From Fonsecaea monophora (lineage: Eukaryota; Ascomycota; Eurotiomycetes; Chaetothyriales; Herpotrichiellaceae): a stretch of DNA of 64,000 bases. Below, in pieces: positions 12,172-24,273 of this stretch. Within the stretch, counting starts at the first letter, position 1. Every line of letters starts with the position of its first letter. Under the pieces are notes generated by a model. The model did no database searches and was not told where the DNA came from. It was given only the letters and a program-made list of their open reading frames with translations. The position numbers were made by a program, and so were the translations under genes. The stretch covers positions 124,001 to 188,000 of the forward strand of contig NW_019173956.1 in the NCBI RefSeq assembly GCF_001642475.1. Reading direction: 5' to 3'.

Positions 12172-13994
12172 CGGCTGCAGGCTTCAGATCACCCTCCACA
12201 CCGCACGGTGCCACGCTGGCGTTCTTGTCCTGAACAGATATTTTCCCATTTCCTAACTCAATATACCCACCTAGATGATTGTGCAGGGAGGAGTTTCGGC
12301 TTAGCCAAGGCCGGTGTTTTGCGACTGTCTACTATCATATTGGGAGCGGCCTGGTTTGAGGCCTCCAAGAATGAATGATCCCTTTCACGACCGACGTTCT
12401 CGTATTCCCCCAGACCATCCTCTCTCGGTGCTTCCAAGTGATTCATTATTGGGGGCCTTCGGCTAAGTTTGGGGGCGGTGCGCAGGTTTGAGAAGTAGTA
12501 GGCTGCACGTCGCATGTACTAGTTCGTAGAAGCACTGTTGTTTCAAAACCATTTTGACAAGCGTCATCTTCGAGCTGTGGCTGACTGCTTTTTCCCTCTG
12601 GCATGCATGACTGTTGTGTAACAGACGCTTGGGCACGAAATTCCAAGCCGGCTCGCCACGTACCTGGGTAGGTATTGGGCAACTCAAGCACTCAACGAGG
12701 TCAAGACTAAGGAAACAGATCGACCGGCCGGGGGCAAGAAGATCCGCTTCGTCGCCATTCGCTGGTAGCCGCGGTTTAAATATAGGCGTTCGATAGTCAA
12801 GCAAGCGTGGCAAGCAAGAGGCTTTGACGCACCGTGCAGATCACCGCGGTGACACGTAGCTTCCGGGAGATCTATCAGATGACAATAGTGGTAGAGACGT
12901 AGAATCTGGAAAGCTCGACAGTTTCGCTAGGCACCAAGCTAATGTGCGGTGCGCATCCCCAAGGAAGCAAGTAAACCCAATGTCAACAAAGCACTAGATT
13001 CACAAACGACATGGGTCAGCCAAATGTCTGAGAAGGAAGCCCGAGGGAAATAAGCAATTGATGTCTTGACTGTGCTAACTGCGGGTGGGTGATTTGAGGG
13101 GTCCAAATCAAATAATACTAGTAGAGGAGGAAGATGGTGGCTTTGAGGTGCTCACCTGCCTGCCACCTGCCACCTGCCTCCTGCCACCGCCGCTTACGAG
13201 TAAACAACCAGGCCATCGCTGACTGCTCCGCCCAAGTACTACTCCGTAGTTGGTGCAGCACCTGGACACCCTAACAAATAATAGGTGGGCACCGACCATC
13301 CACCCGCTAGACATCAACTAGACACCCGCAAAAGCCCACCCGAACCTGCTCTTGCCCAAACTCTACTCAGCTGCGACCTGTGTGGTCTTCGAATCGCAGT
13401 CACCAGGCCCGTCTACCAACACATCCCAAACACTCTCTTGATCTCACACAAGAATTGTAAAACCCCCCTCTCCCATCTCATCGTCCCCCTGACAAACCTG
13501 TCAGGACCTTTAGGGTCGCGTTTTTATTCTGATTTCTCAGCACTTTCACCTTCAGCGTTTTCCAGCATCCTTCCTTCACCATCGATCGAAGAACAGCAGT
13601 CAGACTGACTGCTTTTGTCGGTCGCCCAGAAATTCCTTTGATCGGCATCGGTGCCCTTGCTGCGCGCTTGGCCAGCCATTCGCTTCAGCTGATAGTCCTC
13701 GCAACCCAACCCTTGAACCCATTCAGAAACAGCAGTTCTTCTTCCGACATTATCACACATCGTTGTTGTCCGCCTGTGCCACGATCACCCTTCTCTTGTC
13801 TGTCGTGGACTGGTCAAACAACGCGTAAAGGCGACCGACTGCGTCTTTCAAGGAGGTCGCGCCGCTCTGCGATACAGTGTGATTTCGACTGAAACCGCTA
13901 CTAGCAAAGTGAACGGCACGTCAGGCATCATAAGCAACTGATCTCCCTCCTTTCGAACCGTGGCGAAGAGCGCATCTGCGCCTCTAGCCGCATT
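12172..13994. other. Intergenic with long leader of the RhoGAP gene
   Basis: About 1.8 kb. The last 700 bases are C/T- and CA-rich, as expected for a long 5' UTR and promoter. A CCACCTGCC repeat lies at 13153..13188 and an imperfect palindrome ACTACTCCGTAGT at about 13239..13251. No other gene is supported. Confidence 0.5.
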
Positions 13995-16689
13995 ATGGCA
14001 ACGGGAGGCGCAGGCACTCCGAGCCCTCCACGTCCCTTTGCCCAAAAACCCTCCCGTGGTGGTGGCGGTGGTGGTGCTCCTCCGGCGCCTGCACCGTTGA
14101 CCACCGCGTCTCCTCCGTCAAAGCGAGAACTAGCATCCTGGTGGAAAAAATTCAGGAAGACGACAGAAAAAACAACGGATGACAAGGGTAAGAGAAGCCA
14201 AAACAAATCATCCCATATATCTGAGAGACGCAGCTGTTGAGGCAGCCAAAATCTACCAAGATTCTTTATCACCCACGACCGGATGATTAGCTAACCCTTC
14301 TAATAGTTGAAGCTCCCACTGGTATCTTTGGCGTTCCTTTGGCCGAGAGCATCAGATACGCCAATGTCGCCATCTCCCTGCAGAACGAATATGGTGAGAG
14401 TTTCATCTATGGCTACGTCCCGATCGTGGTAGCGAAATGTGGAGTTTTCCTCAAAGAGAAAGGTAGAGGTTTACCTGGGAGACAAACACTAGACAAACAA
14501 CTGACAGGTCTTTAGCTACCGATGTCGAGGGTATCTTCCGGCTGAGCGGGTCCGCGAAACGAATCAAAGACTTACAAACCATTTTCAACTCGCCTGACAG
14601 GTACGGAAAGGGGCTAGATTGGACTGGCTATACTGTCCACGATGCTGCCAACATCCTTCGCCGCTACCTCAATCAGCTCCCGGAACCCATTGTTCCTCTC
14701 GATTTCTACGAACGGTTTCGCGAACCACTCCGTCTGGTACAGGTTCCGACAGGGCCGGATGGTGAAATGCAATCTCGAGATATGAGTATGGCTGAACATG
14801 CCGCCGCCGTTTCTGCCTATCAAAAGCTCATCACGGAGCTACCGCCTTTGAATCGCCAGTTGCTCCTCTACATTCTCGATCTACTTGCAGTCTTTGCGTC
14901 CAAGTCGGACCTCAATCGCATGACTGCCGCCAATCTTGCCGCCATCTTCCAGCCAGGTATAATATCTCATCCTTCACACGACATGGCGCCAGGAGAATAT
15001 CGACTCAGTCAAGAGGTCTTGATCTTCTTAATTGAAAACCAGGATAATTTCCTCATTGGAATGTCAGGTACCGCGGTTGACGAAAAGACTCAGAAGGACG
15101 TTGAGAGCGGTGCACCGTCCTTGCGGTCTCCGAAGGCTGTGGGACGGTCTGCCTCCAATGCCAGTGCTGGTGCTGACAGTCTCCGGAAATATGGAGTTCG
15201 GCGTAACGTATCCGTGTCGTCGCGCGGTTCCCGAGAATGAGGCAGCCCTGGGGTCTCGAGCCCGGGGACTCCATCTGGAGTCACTTCGTTCGCGGGAGCT
15301 GCGGGAATCGCGCGGAGCAATACTGTGCCATCGAAACGATCTCCAGCCATCACCTCGAATCGCTTTCCGAGATCTAATGAGAATACCGATTCGACGGCTC
15401 AGCCAGTGGGACAGAACTCCGTGCATCCAGGCCCTTCAGCCCTGAACCAGGAAACTGCCGAGTCAAAGTCATCCAGATCTGGGTCTATCCAACCAGATGA
15501 TGCTGATGGCAGAGGACCGTTGGTTCCTGCACAAGCCGCCCAGGCACCTGTTCAGTTTCCGCAACAACAGGTGCAACCTCCACCACCAAGCGTACAGAGC
15601 ATACCAAACCAGAGCCAGACCGGCCAGGCACAAGGAATGGCTGCGGCTGCGACTGCAGCTGCACCACCCTTCACGACTCGAGAACGGAAGATATCTAATC
15701 TTTTCCCAAAGTCGCCCATATTTGGTCCATCGGATCCCAACGGTAGGCAACCGCGAAAATTGCAAAAGAAGCCAAAGTTGCCTGGAAGTAGCAATGACAG
15801 TGCTCAAAGCTCATTGAATTCACTCCATGGCGACGACGCAGGCACTTTCCACACGCCTCTGGTTTCACCTGATATTAATAGCATTGGGCGACACGATCCA
15901 CTAGCTGCGCCTCAAGGTCCCGCTCTCACGAATACTGCCGCAACGCCCGTCAATGATACTCCAAACTCGAAGCAATTCTCGACACCACCCACTACAAACA
16001 CCGTGCAAAATCACGCGGCAGGGTTGAAGCCTCCTACATCTCCGCCAGGATCGACGCACTCTCGCTCCTCATTTACCGATCCCTCAGATGCCGATGTTGT
16101 CGACGATGCGGTACAGCAACCAGAGAAGGAAAAGCGTCGCCATCGATGGAGATTCTCCGCTGCAGCAAAGAAAGGAGAACAGTCGCCGCTCGCGCCGCCG
16201 CCACCCGTTGGCCAGAACGCCGGGGCAAGAGGGAGCAACAGTTCGATCGGTTCCAGTCGACCCAGGAAGAGCTTTACTGGCGATTCTCAACTGACACAAT
16301 CCTCGTATATTGATCCCAGCGCGATTGGGCAGCAGCCCCTTATGGGTCAGTCAAGCCAGGAATCAAATGATGTGCAGAAGGACCTCAACGCCGAGACAGA
16401 GAAGAAGGGCTTGTTCGGGAAATGGAAAGCCAAGATGTCACAGAACAGAGACGAAAAGCTGGCTGAGAAGGATCGGGCAAAGAGTCCTCCCAGGAACGAG
16501 CAAGGCTCCTCCCGGAGCAGCCTAGCAGCTTTCGCCCAGGAGCACTTGGCACCTCGGGGGAGATCATTTGACAGACCCCGCGACGAGGTGCTGTCTAGTG
16601 TGACCGAAAGACCAGTCGCAGAGGGACAAGCTCTTGGAAAGCAAGCACCAGTGGACCCTGGACGGGGAGAAAGGCCAGCAGGTTCATAA
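13995..16689 (+). CDS. RhoGAP-domain protein, frame interrupted by TGA
   Basis: GTPase-activating protein for Rho-family GTPases. Exons 13995..14187, 14307..14462 and 14516 onward; both introns are phase 1 and splicing restores the conserved YVPIVVAKCGVFLKEKATDV region. The GAP domain (about residues 80 to 270) has the arginine finger in GIFRLSGSAKR (Arg125), plus AANILRRYLNQLPEP and NRMTAANLAAIFQPG. A TGA at 15238..15240 would end the protein at 357 residues. The same frame then stays open for 482 further codons (15241..16689) with Ser/Pro-rich, clearly protein-like content, including a basic GLFGKWKAKMSQ segment and a C-terminal SRSSLAAFAQEHL block. There is no ATG near its start, so it is best read as the C-terminal half of the same gene. 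A GT-AG pair at 15170..15280 could excise the stop in frame but lacks a clear branch site. Confidence 0.85.
15238..15240 (+). other. In-frame TGA inside the RhoGAP gene
   Basis: TGA in frame with both the GAP domain upstream and the 482-codon open stretch downstream. The base after it is G, not the CTA context of known strong readthrough sites. It may be a nonsense mutation, a sequence error, or lie inside an unrecognised intron. Confidence 0.8.
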
Positions 16690-17788
16690 CGAGTCTGCTT
16701 GGACTACCAAGGGGAACTAGCGGCTCGGGTTAGATATGGATGATCTGCTGCGTGTGTTGTGGTTGGGAATCAGTTCTCCACAGTCGAGAGTGTCGGAAGA
16801 GTGCTTTACTTGGATATCTGGAATACGGCAAGAGCAGAATTTACCACGTTACCTTGGATAAGATGGGACAAGCGAAAACAGCGCTGGGGTAGCGGAGGAA
16901 AAGCAGGGTCATCATTAGGGAACGGGCAAAGGAGCGTAAGTTGGATAATGAAAAGGATTGGGAATATCATGATAAGGCGCTGTTGCCATCAGGCGGCATT
17001 GACACTACGGCCATTGATATATTTTCTATTTGTTTACCCATTTGTTTATTGGTACCGGAAGAGATGGATGGTGGCTTGGACGCAGTGATACGCAAATACT
17101 TTGATATCGAGAAGAGCAGAAAGACGCTCATGCAAACCTTTGCTCCCAAGGTACTCGGAGGTGCTGGATGTTGTACCCAATCTATCTCGCCGCCCTACCT
17201 TTCGAAGTACGCCCACTTTCGTCACCTGCACATCTCTGCCGTCTGTGCCTATGAGGACATCGACTTGAACCTCAGTCTGTTGACTTCAGTAGTTGGTGTA
17301 TTATTAGCCTAATGGGGATATTTACCATCGTTTTGTCTTCTCTGAGAAGGGAAATCTGTAAAGCGTAAAGTGGCAAGCGTCTCTATATATAGTTTAGCTC
17401 TAGACGCAACTACAAGATCCAAGTTATGCTTTGAGATTCATTATGAGATCCCAAGTATCACGTGAACTGGAATACTTTCCCCTGTGCCGACAGCCAATAA
17501 CATCAGTGGACGAACCTCCCGAGACTTTCTCGTACTTGGGGTCCCCGCAAATTTCGAGGGTCAACGTCCCCTGCACATCCATTCAGCTTTCACTCTTACA
17601 TACACACAGCCATTGCATTGGTTTCTTCCGAAGCACGCGCGACCTCCTCTCTCTCACGAAATCAACAAGCAGTGGTTACTAAATTGGACAAAGGTATCCG
17701 TACGGCGGAGCCTAGGATTTCAAGAAGAGCGGGCGGACACTACAGAAAATACTGCACACTCGGCTGGGGGGGTTGTGTCGCATAAGCA
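16690..17788. other. Intergenic between RhoGAP gene and TIM21
   Basis: About 1.1 kb with RhoGAP 3' UTR and TIM21 promoter. Open frames 16941..17312 and 17484..17951 lack homology-like content; the first would begin at TTG. Confidence 0.5.
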
Positions 17789-18828
17789 ATGGCCAGCAAA
17801 GCCCGCGCTTTTCAGCGAGCGTGCCGGCTCCATGTTCGCAGGACGCATGGTGGCAGCTTTGCAGCTCTCGCTCCAGGTTCCCTGGTCGGCAGCTTGGAAT
17901 CTTCACCACTACCGCGCCTGTATCTCGTGTCTGAACGCTCAATATGTCTGAGCCGACGCCCTCTTTGCTCCTCGTCCGCATCCCGCGTCGTCGTCGATCA
18001 TCCTCGTACACTCCCGGCAACGTCAGCGCCGCGACCGCGACCACGACGGCAAACGCAGTCGCTCTCACACCCGCGTCACGCGAGCACGAGCTCCGGTCGA
18101 CGAGCCGTTACCGTTACCACGGACGATGGCCGATATAATTGGAACGAGCTGAGCACGGGCGAGAAAGCCGCGCGGGGGACGCAGCAGACATTCAACTTTT
18201 TGCTCGTCTCGCTGGGTCTTGTCGGCACTGTGCGTCGTCATCATCATCATCCATCGCCTCTTCCTTCTTCGTCTTCTTCGTCGCCTCTCCTCCCTCCATG
18301 ATCCCCTCTCTTCTCCCAGCTCACCCTTCCGCGGTAAAGAAAAAAAAAGGGAACTCATGCTGACGCGAAGGCTTCCTTCTGGAAAAATACTAGATCACCA
18401 TCGCCTACTTTCTCTACACGGACCTGTTCTCTCCGTCGTCGTACACGATCCAATTCAACGCGGCGGTCTCGCGCATCAAGGCCTCGCCCGAGTGTCGCGC
18501 CCTGCTCGGTCCGGCGTCCCAGATAAAGGCCTACGGCGAACCGACCGCGAACAAATGGGCGCGCGCCCGCCCGCTCGCACACTCGACCGAGGTCGACCGG
18601 TTCGGCACCACCCATTTTCGCATGCACTTCAACGTCGAGGGCGTCGAGAGCGGCGTCTTGGGCGTCGTCACCGTGCACATGACCAGGCCCAAGGACGCCG
18701 ACAGGCTCGAGTACGAGCTGTTGAGCTTGGCCGTAAAGGGCCACGAGACCGTCTACCTCGAAAACAAAGACGCCGAGAGGGGCTTCAAGGGCAAGGCCGC
18801 AAAGATGTTTGGTGTGCAGTGGCGGTAA
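17789..18828 (+). CDS. TIM21: Tim21, TIM23 translocase subunit
   Basis: Inner-membrane protein of the mitochondrial presequence translocase; Tim21 links TIM23 to the TOM complex and to respiratory-chain complexes. Predicted 291 residues from exons 17789..18229 and 18394..18828 with a 164-nt phase-0 intron that holds a CAT microsatellite (about 18238..18252). The N-terminal about 110 residues are Arg/Ser rich and nearly free of acidic residues, as in a matrix-targeting presequence. A hydrophobic segment FNFLLVSLGLVGT-ITIAYFLYTDLF spans the splice junction (about residues 137 to 160). The intermembrane-space domain follows, with SPSSYTIQFNAAVSRIKASP, FRMHFNVEG, GVVTVHMTRPKD and ETVYLENKD. Exon 2 is markedly GC rich compared with its neighbours. 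Confidence 0.9.
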
Positions 18829-19227
18829 GCCGAACAAGGGAAAAAAAAGAATATAAAACATACAATACATACATACGCCTGGGAGAGGGACGATGAGCGA
18901 TCTTTGCAGGACCTGCCTATCTGCCTTTTGAGCATCGACGGGGTTTCAGCTGTGGATAAGTCAAGGCGTGAAATGGCTCGCAAAGGTACACATATCGATT
19001 TGTTGCGTGACCTCACAGGTTGATCTGCAGCCACAAGATGGGCCCTGGTGCGCTCTACCAACGGAGTCTCGGAAAATAGCCAGTATGCACCCCCGAGAGG
19101 CTATGTAGCTGTGAAGGTACCATCCACAAAACTACCATCTTTTCACGCAAATCCAATCATTTCACCGCTCCCAGGTTGGGCATCACATGTCGTGCTGTAT
19201 ATCCAACTGGAGCTCCAGCTACAAGCT
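18829..19227. other. Convergent 3' region of TIM21 and the Smr gene
   Basis: About 400 bases between two convergent stops. It holds a short ACATACATAC repeat at about 18858..18875. No gene seen. Confidence 0.6.
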
Positions 19228-21500
19228 TCACGCAGGCACTTCCTCGCGCTTGAGAACCTGGATCTTTCCACTTCCCACGGCCGTCGCTATTGTGGGTGTC
19301 GGTGAGGTCCCTTCTTCGGGCACGTCCCCCTTCTCATCGGTGGAGATGGGCTGGCGCCTGTGACTTGTGATATCAATGCCCAAAACCCCACCGATGTATC
19401 CCCCCCTTTCCCCTGGTACACTAAACTCGCGGAACGTGTAGCCCCATTCATTCAACCAGTTCCTCACGCCCTTCCCCACCTTATCCTTACCATTCTTGGA
19501 GTGATGGCCTGTGCCCGTGATCGCGTAGATGATTCTTCTGCCTCGTTTAGAATGGGTGAGGAGGATATTCTCTAGATACTCAATGGCTTCTTCGGGATGA
19601 AGGCCGTGTAGGTCAATGTAAAGTTCTTCGTCATCATCGACGGGAGAAGTAGATAGATGTTTGTTTCTCTCTTCATAAAGAGCCTTCGCAGCTTCGCGGT
19701 GTGCTTTGCGCATCGCATCATTCTCGGCCTGACCCCGGAGAGAGAGGGCCTTTGCGGCGCGGGCGTCGTTCCGGTTCCATGCCTGTGCTGCGCTGTGAAC
19801 GTCTTTAGCATCGTGTAGGAATGCTGAGCTAATGCCGTAGGGGGACTTACCTTTGTAAGAATTTATTCCGTATGCTTCCGTGCTTGATAGCCTCTTGTCT
19901 ATATTTCAGATACTGCTGGTTGGCACGAGAACCTGTCTCGAGCCACGGGATATGCTGAGGTTCGGGAATCTTCCGTGCCGCCGCACTCTCAGAGCCTCCA
20001 TATGTTCTGATCTTGCGCCCGGTCTCTCCTTTACGCTGCTGACCCGCGGCCGGGGACGGCGACATGCGGACAACATCAGCAAGTGAAGAGGGCGTTTCCT
20101 TCTCTGCGCTTCCATGACCATGTCTTGATCGGTGGCCATGGTGCTTGGATCCCCGTTTTGCAGAGCCTAGACTCGGAAACGCTTCGGGGTCGTCCATAGA
20201 GAGGGATGAGGGCGTCTCCGGTCGATTTTGATGGCGTGAATTGGGTCGAGAATGAGATCGAGACCCCGACCCAAGGGTACCCAAAGCACTACGATTCTTT
20301 TGGTTAGCGGGAATGAAGGTGTTGCCAGCAGCCAGACCAGCTTGAAGAGTGCTCCTGATGTTCTGGTTGGCGAGCGAGGGAAACTGTTCGTAGTGGTCTT
20401 GCAGCTGAAAAGACTGCGGAGTGACTGGGCCTTCGCCCACAGTGAGATGATTGATGAGGAGAGCAGGATCGTGTGAGAATTGGCAAGCATCGCCAGCGAG
20501 ACAGTTCCCGTTCATCCAGTATCTATAGCTTTCATCAGTGCGACAGTCAGAAGAAAAGGGACAGGGACCGGCCTCACTTGCACAGGTAGCCGCTAGTGTC
20601 GTGGGCAAAACGGCAATCAGCGCGAAGGCAGGAGCCTGATGTCAGCCAGTATTTGCAGACTATAGGGTTCTTCTGCTGGCCAGGAGTGGAAGGTCGGGCA
20701 TGGTTGACCGCCATGGATTTGCCGACCAGAACATTATTCTCGGACGATGGAACTCCCGTATACTGCGTGTCGGCGGTGTCTGTTCCAAGTAAGGAGGCAA
20801 TGGTAGCCCCTAAATCGTACGAGTTCTTGTTTAGTGCTTCTTCGATCTCGTCGTCTGTCTTGCGGTCGCCCAGGACCGAACGCAAGATATCATAGGGACT
20901 CATATCTGGTTGAGGCACCCATTCTGGTGCAGCAGCGCTCAACCCTCCAGTGGCTGTAGAAGAAGCATTACTGGTAGACTCATCAGCCAGGAGCCAATCA
21001 ACATTTTCGTGTCCGTAGTCCCCGTATGTATCAGGCGCAGGACCCGCGTCAGAAAACTCATAGGCATTCAAGCTCGGACTGTGAGGTATAGGTTGTACCA
21101 GAGCAAGGCGTGGTGAAGGTCGAGGAGATACAAAAGGGGAGGGGATGTTAGATTTCTGCCGGGAGAAGCTGGGACGCGAGGCTGGAAATCCTGCAGAAAG
21201 CGCGGGGCTAGACGAGAGCGGAGGCGGTGACCCTAGGGGTGTAGGAGCGCGGTTCGCCTGCCAGGGAGCAGGAGATGACTTGCGAATGACATTATGTCGT
21301 AGAGGGGTCTCGGCAGTCTCTCCGCGTTGAGCATTTCGATGTTTCCATAGGGCATCAAGGACGGCATTTTCCAAGGCTGCTCCCTTCAGACCGGGTACTT
21401 TACTCAATAACTCTTCTAGACGCTCAGTCTTATCCTCCTCCTCTATCGTGGGATCGTCGAGAACCGGCCGACAAAGATCGTAATGTTCGTCAGAAATCAT
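19228..21500 (-). CDS. CUE-like, CCCH zinc finger and Smr domain protein
   Basis: Multidomain RNA-associated protein of 719 residues from exons 20578..21500, 19851..20522 and 19228..19792, with introns of 55 and 58 nt. A CUE/HBS1-like helix (YDILRSVLGDRKTDDEIEEAL) lies near residue 210. Two CCCH fingers follow: Cys282, Cys291, Cys296, His300, then Cys307, Cys315, Cys321, His325; the first intron falls inside the second finger at Lys308. A DUF1771-like helical segment (AWNRNDARAAKALSLRGQ) precedes the Smr domain, marked by YIDLHGLHPEEAIEYL and ITGTGHHSKNGK. Smr domains are nucleases or RNA binders in other proteins. Fungal proteins of this layout are thought to act in RNA quality control or translation, but the exact role is not visible here. 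The second intron uses an acceptor at 19793; an earlier AG would give an implausible 22-nt intron. Confidence 0.88.
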
Positions 21501-23106
21501 TTCGGTCGTGATTGAAGTCTAACTGTATGCTGGCAGTATTGCAGAAACGGGGAATTCAGAGGACTCGGCTGGTGCTCGACATGAACGTGGAAAGGTGCGC
21601 ATGCGATTCTGAATGCTGTGGTGTGGATAAAGGTTATCCGAAGTGATTATACCGGTTGCTTCAGGGTATATGAGACATTCTTCCATGAACAGAGCACTGA
21701 GAGCGCGTGAGCGAGACGGATAGCGGGGGTTCCGGTCGAGGATGCTTCAACTGCAGTCCTGATCAAAGAGGTGTCAACACATTCACCGAGCAGTCAAGCG
21801 TACAAAAAGGCATTAGGCAAATATAAAGGCAGTGCGACGCTCCTCGCCAGGTGAAAGTTGACAGCGCCGTGAGGTGGAGTTGATCAAGGTCCTCAGCCGG
21901 TCCAGGTTGGGCGCGTGGGCAGGTAACGCACGGCGATTACTGAGAATGAGTGAACGAGAGAGGAACGGAATCTTTGGGAGAGGAAGAGAGAGTGCAGGGA
22001 ATGTTCCACGGAGGCAGTACTTTGTAAGGACAGATGAGTTCGAGGAACACAAGCACCGCTACTCAGATGGTTCGTTGCGAGACCGAGAACAGGGGGGTAG
22101 AATGAGGGTGAGGAGGTCGATGGGTTGGAAGTCACTAGCGTCTCCTCCATCCACGCCTTGGGTATCGTACATAAGTCCCAAGGCAGTTCGAGGTAGGGCG
22201 GGGGAGGAAGACCCGCTAACTTAGGCTGCCCGCGTCGCCCACTGCCCTCTGTCCACCGCCCGTACGGTGCCCGTGGTTTGAGGACCAGTAGGGGATTCGG
22301 TACGTACAAGACACATGCTAGGGAGGTACCTACCCTCCCCCAATCTCGAGCCACTCACCTGGAGCACCCTCCACTCGGCATCCCGCGTACTATATACGTC
22401 AACGGAGCACAGAGTTCAGGTGAGCACGAGATAGTATTGGCCTCTACGTTGTCCTTGGGACATTATTAATATAGTGTATTTCTGGAATAAGCAATGCTCG
22501 CAGCAGACGGCAGTTCAAGGTTAGTGCCAACAATTCATTCAGTTTCAGAATCTTCCCATCAGCCGTGCATCAGCAATGCTTTGGGCATCAGTAGGGCCAG
22601 TCGAGCAACACAATGGCCATGGTATCCAGGACAATGGCCCAGTCCTCGAACACCACGACTAGGAAAGCGACGAAATAAGTACGCAATATATGCAGTAGGT
22701 AGGTAGACAAAGCTCAGCACACCAAGTAATAAATAATGAAAGGCACAAGCAACAGTATCCAGTTGTATCCAGTTGCTTTAACTCGTGCTTGATCCACCAG
22801 CCGGAAGTTGGCGTTACAGCTTGATCCGACACGCATCATCCGTCAACCTTCAGGCCGCAGCTTTCCAATCTCACTCAAGATTCCCCAGCCTGCCTACAAT
22901 CTCGTCCCATCTCTGTACCTCGTATACTTCTTCCCCCCGATGAAAAACCTTCGTCCTGTCTTCACAATGGTCGATGATCGCAACTATTGAGCCCGCGCCA
23001 CCTCCACACCCTCCTTTGCCTCCTAAAATACGAGCATCCCGCTGGGCTCAGTCTCGATCGCCTCTACATCCCTACCATCAACCTTCCTCCATTAACCCCC
23101 TACATA
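21501..23106. other. Divergent intergenic between Smr gene and TVP38
   Basis: About 1.6 kb between divergent genes, so it should contain both promoters. Frames such as 21893..22354 and 21874..22224 overlap antisense and show no domain. Confidence 0.5.
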
Positions 23107-24273
23107 ATGGCTCCAAGTCCTGTATCACTACCCGATTCTGACGACGACTCTCCTCCAGCTGGACTTCTCAGTCCCTGGCGACCTCCTCGACGATCTATTT
23201 CCACGGGCAGAAGTTCTCCATTCGGTCCAAGTCGATCAACCGCATGGCGAGACGAGCTGATCAACAATGCTGAGAAGATGACGCGCCGTGCGTATAGAGT
23301 GTGGGGTGGTATGACTCTACTGCACAAGATCCTCGCCTGTTTTGGACTGGTAGCGTTGGCCACACTGGGTGTTCTGTTCCTCGCGTTCAACGAACGTATC
23401 TTCGGCTGGCTCGAACCTCTCGCCGAACGCTGGAAACACACAACCGGGGGCTGGACGATTCTGTGGGCAATCGTCTTTCTATGTGCATTTCCGCCAGCCA
23501 TTGGATATTCTACCGCCGGCACCACCGCTGGTTTCGTCTATGGCGTCTGGGAGGGCTGGCTTATTCTCGCTTCTGCCACCGTGGTCGGATCCTTTTGCGC
23601 TTTCATTGTGTCAAGAAGTATCCTGCGGAAGTGGGTAGAGCGGATGATCGCGCACGACAAGAGGTTTGCCGCATTCAGTCTCATTCTCAAACATGACGGG
23701 TTGAAGCTGTTGGCCATGATCCGACTGTGTCCTCTGCCGTACTCACTGTCGAACGGCGCCATGTCCACTTTTCCTACGGTCAGCCCCGTCATGTACGCCC
23801 TGGCTACGGCCATGGTCACGCCCAAACTGTTGGTGCACGTCTTTATTGGAAGCCGCTTGGCTGTCATCGCCCGTACACGGGAAAAGATGACGTTGGGAGA
23901 TCGAGCCATCAACTATGGAAGTATTGCGTTGGGCGCTGTGGTGGGAAGTCTGACAGGGTTGTACATTTATCGACAGACCATGGCTCGAGCCAAGCAGCTC
24001 GAGGCCGAGGAAACCGACACCGTTCGAGATACAACACGACGCACCGGTGCCCCGCCGCCAGATTTCAGCGACGACCCTGAGGCTCAGATTGCCGCCGAGA
24101 CGGTTGCCGACGACACGATGGACTACTTTGACGAATCACCCAATGAGCGGCCGAGGTATCACGACGATACGGACGATGATGACGATGTCTTTGGAAAAGG
24201 CGATGGGGATGATGATGAACCTGTGACCGCCAACATCAGTCTACATCAACAAAAGAAATACGAAGGGGCATGA
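23107..24273 (+). CDS. Tvp38/TMEM64-like Golgi membrane protein
   Basis: Single-exon gene for a 388-residue polytopic membrane protein of the SNARE-associated (VTT/DedA-like) family; yeast Tvp38 is in late-Golgi vesicles. The N-terminal 60 residues are Ser/Pro/Asp rich and cytosolic in character. A hydrophobic helix (ILACFGLVALATLGVLFLAF) lies near residue 90. The family core follows: FPPAIGYSTAGTTAGFVYG with re-entrant-loop glycines, VGSFCAFIVSR, and the conserved RLCPLPYSLSNGAMSTFP. A final helix is near residue 300. The last 60 residues are very acidic (DDTDDDDD run). The start at 23107 is the first ATG close to the conserved part; an upstream in-frame ATG at 22987 would add 40 unlikely residues. 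Confidence 0.9.
   Translation: MAPSPVSLPDSDDDSPPAGLLSPWRPPRRSISTGRSSPFGPSRSTAWRDELINNAEKMTRRAYRVWGGMTLLHKILACFGLVALATLGVLFLAFNERIFGWLEPLAERWKHTTGGWTILWAIVFLCAFPPAIGYSTAGTTAGFVYGVWEGWLILASATVVGSFCAFIVSRSILRKWVERMIAHDKRFAAFSLILKHDGLKLLAMIRLCPLPYSLSNGAMSTFPTVSPVMYALATAMVTPKLLVHVFIGSRLAVIARTREKMTLGDRAINYGSIALGAVVGSLTGLYIYRQTMARAKQLEAEETDTVRDTTRRTGAPPPDFSDDPEAQIAAETVADDTMDYFDESPNERPRYHDDTDDDDDVFGKGDGDDDEPVTANISLHQQKKYEGA

Noticed and set aside
15201..15245. 38-nt GTATCC...GCAG intron that would remove the RhoGAP stop
   Set aside because: It is too short, shifts the frame and removes protein-like sequence.
19793..19850. Alternative 22-nt intron in the Smr gene using the first AG
   Set aside because: 22 nt is below any plausible spliceosomal intron; the 58-nt version ends at a better acceptor and keeps the frame.
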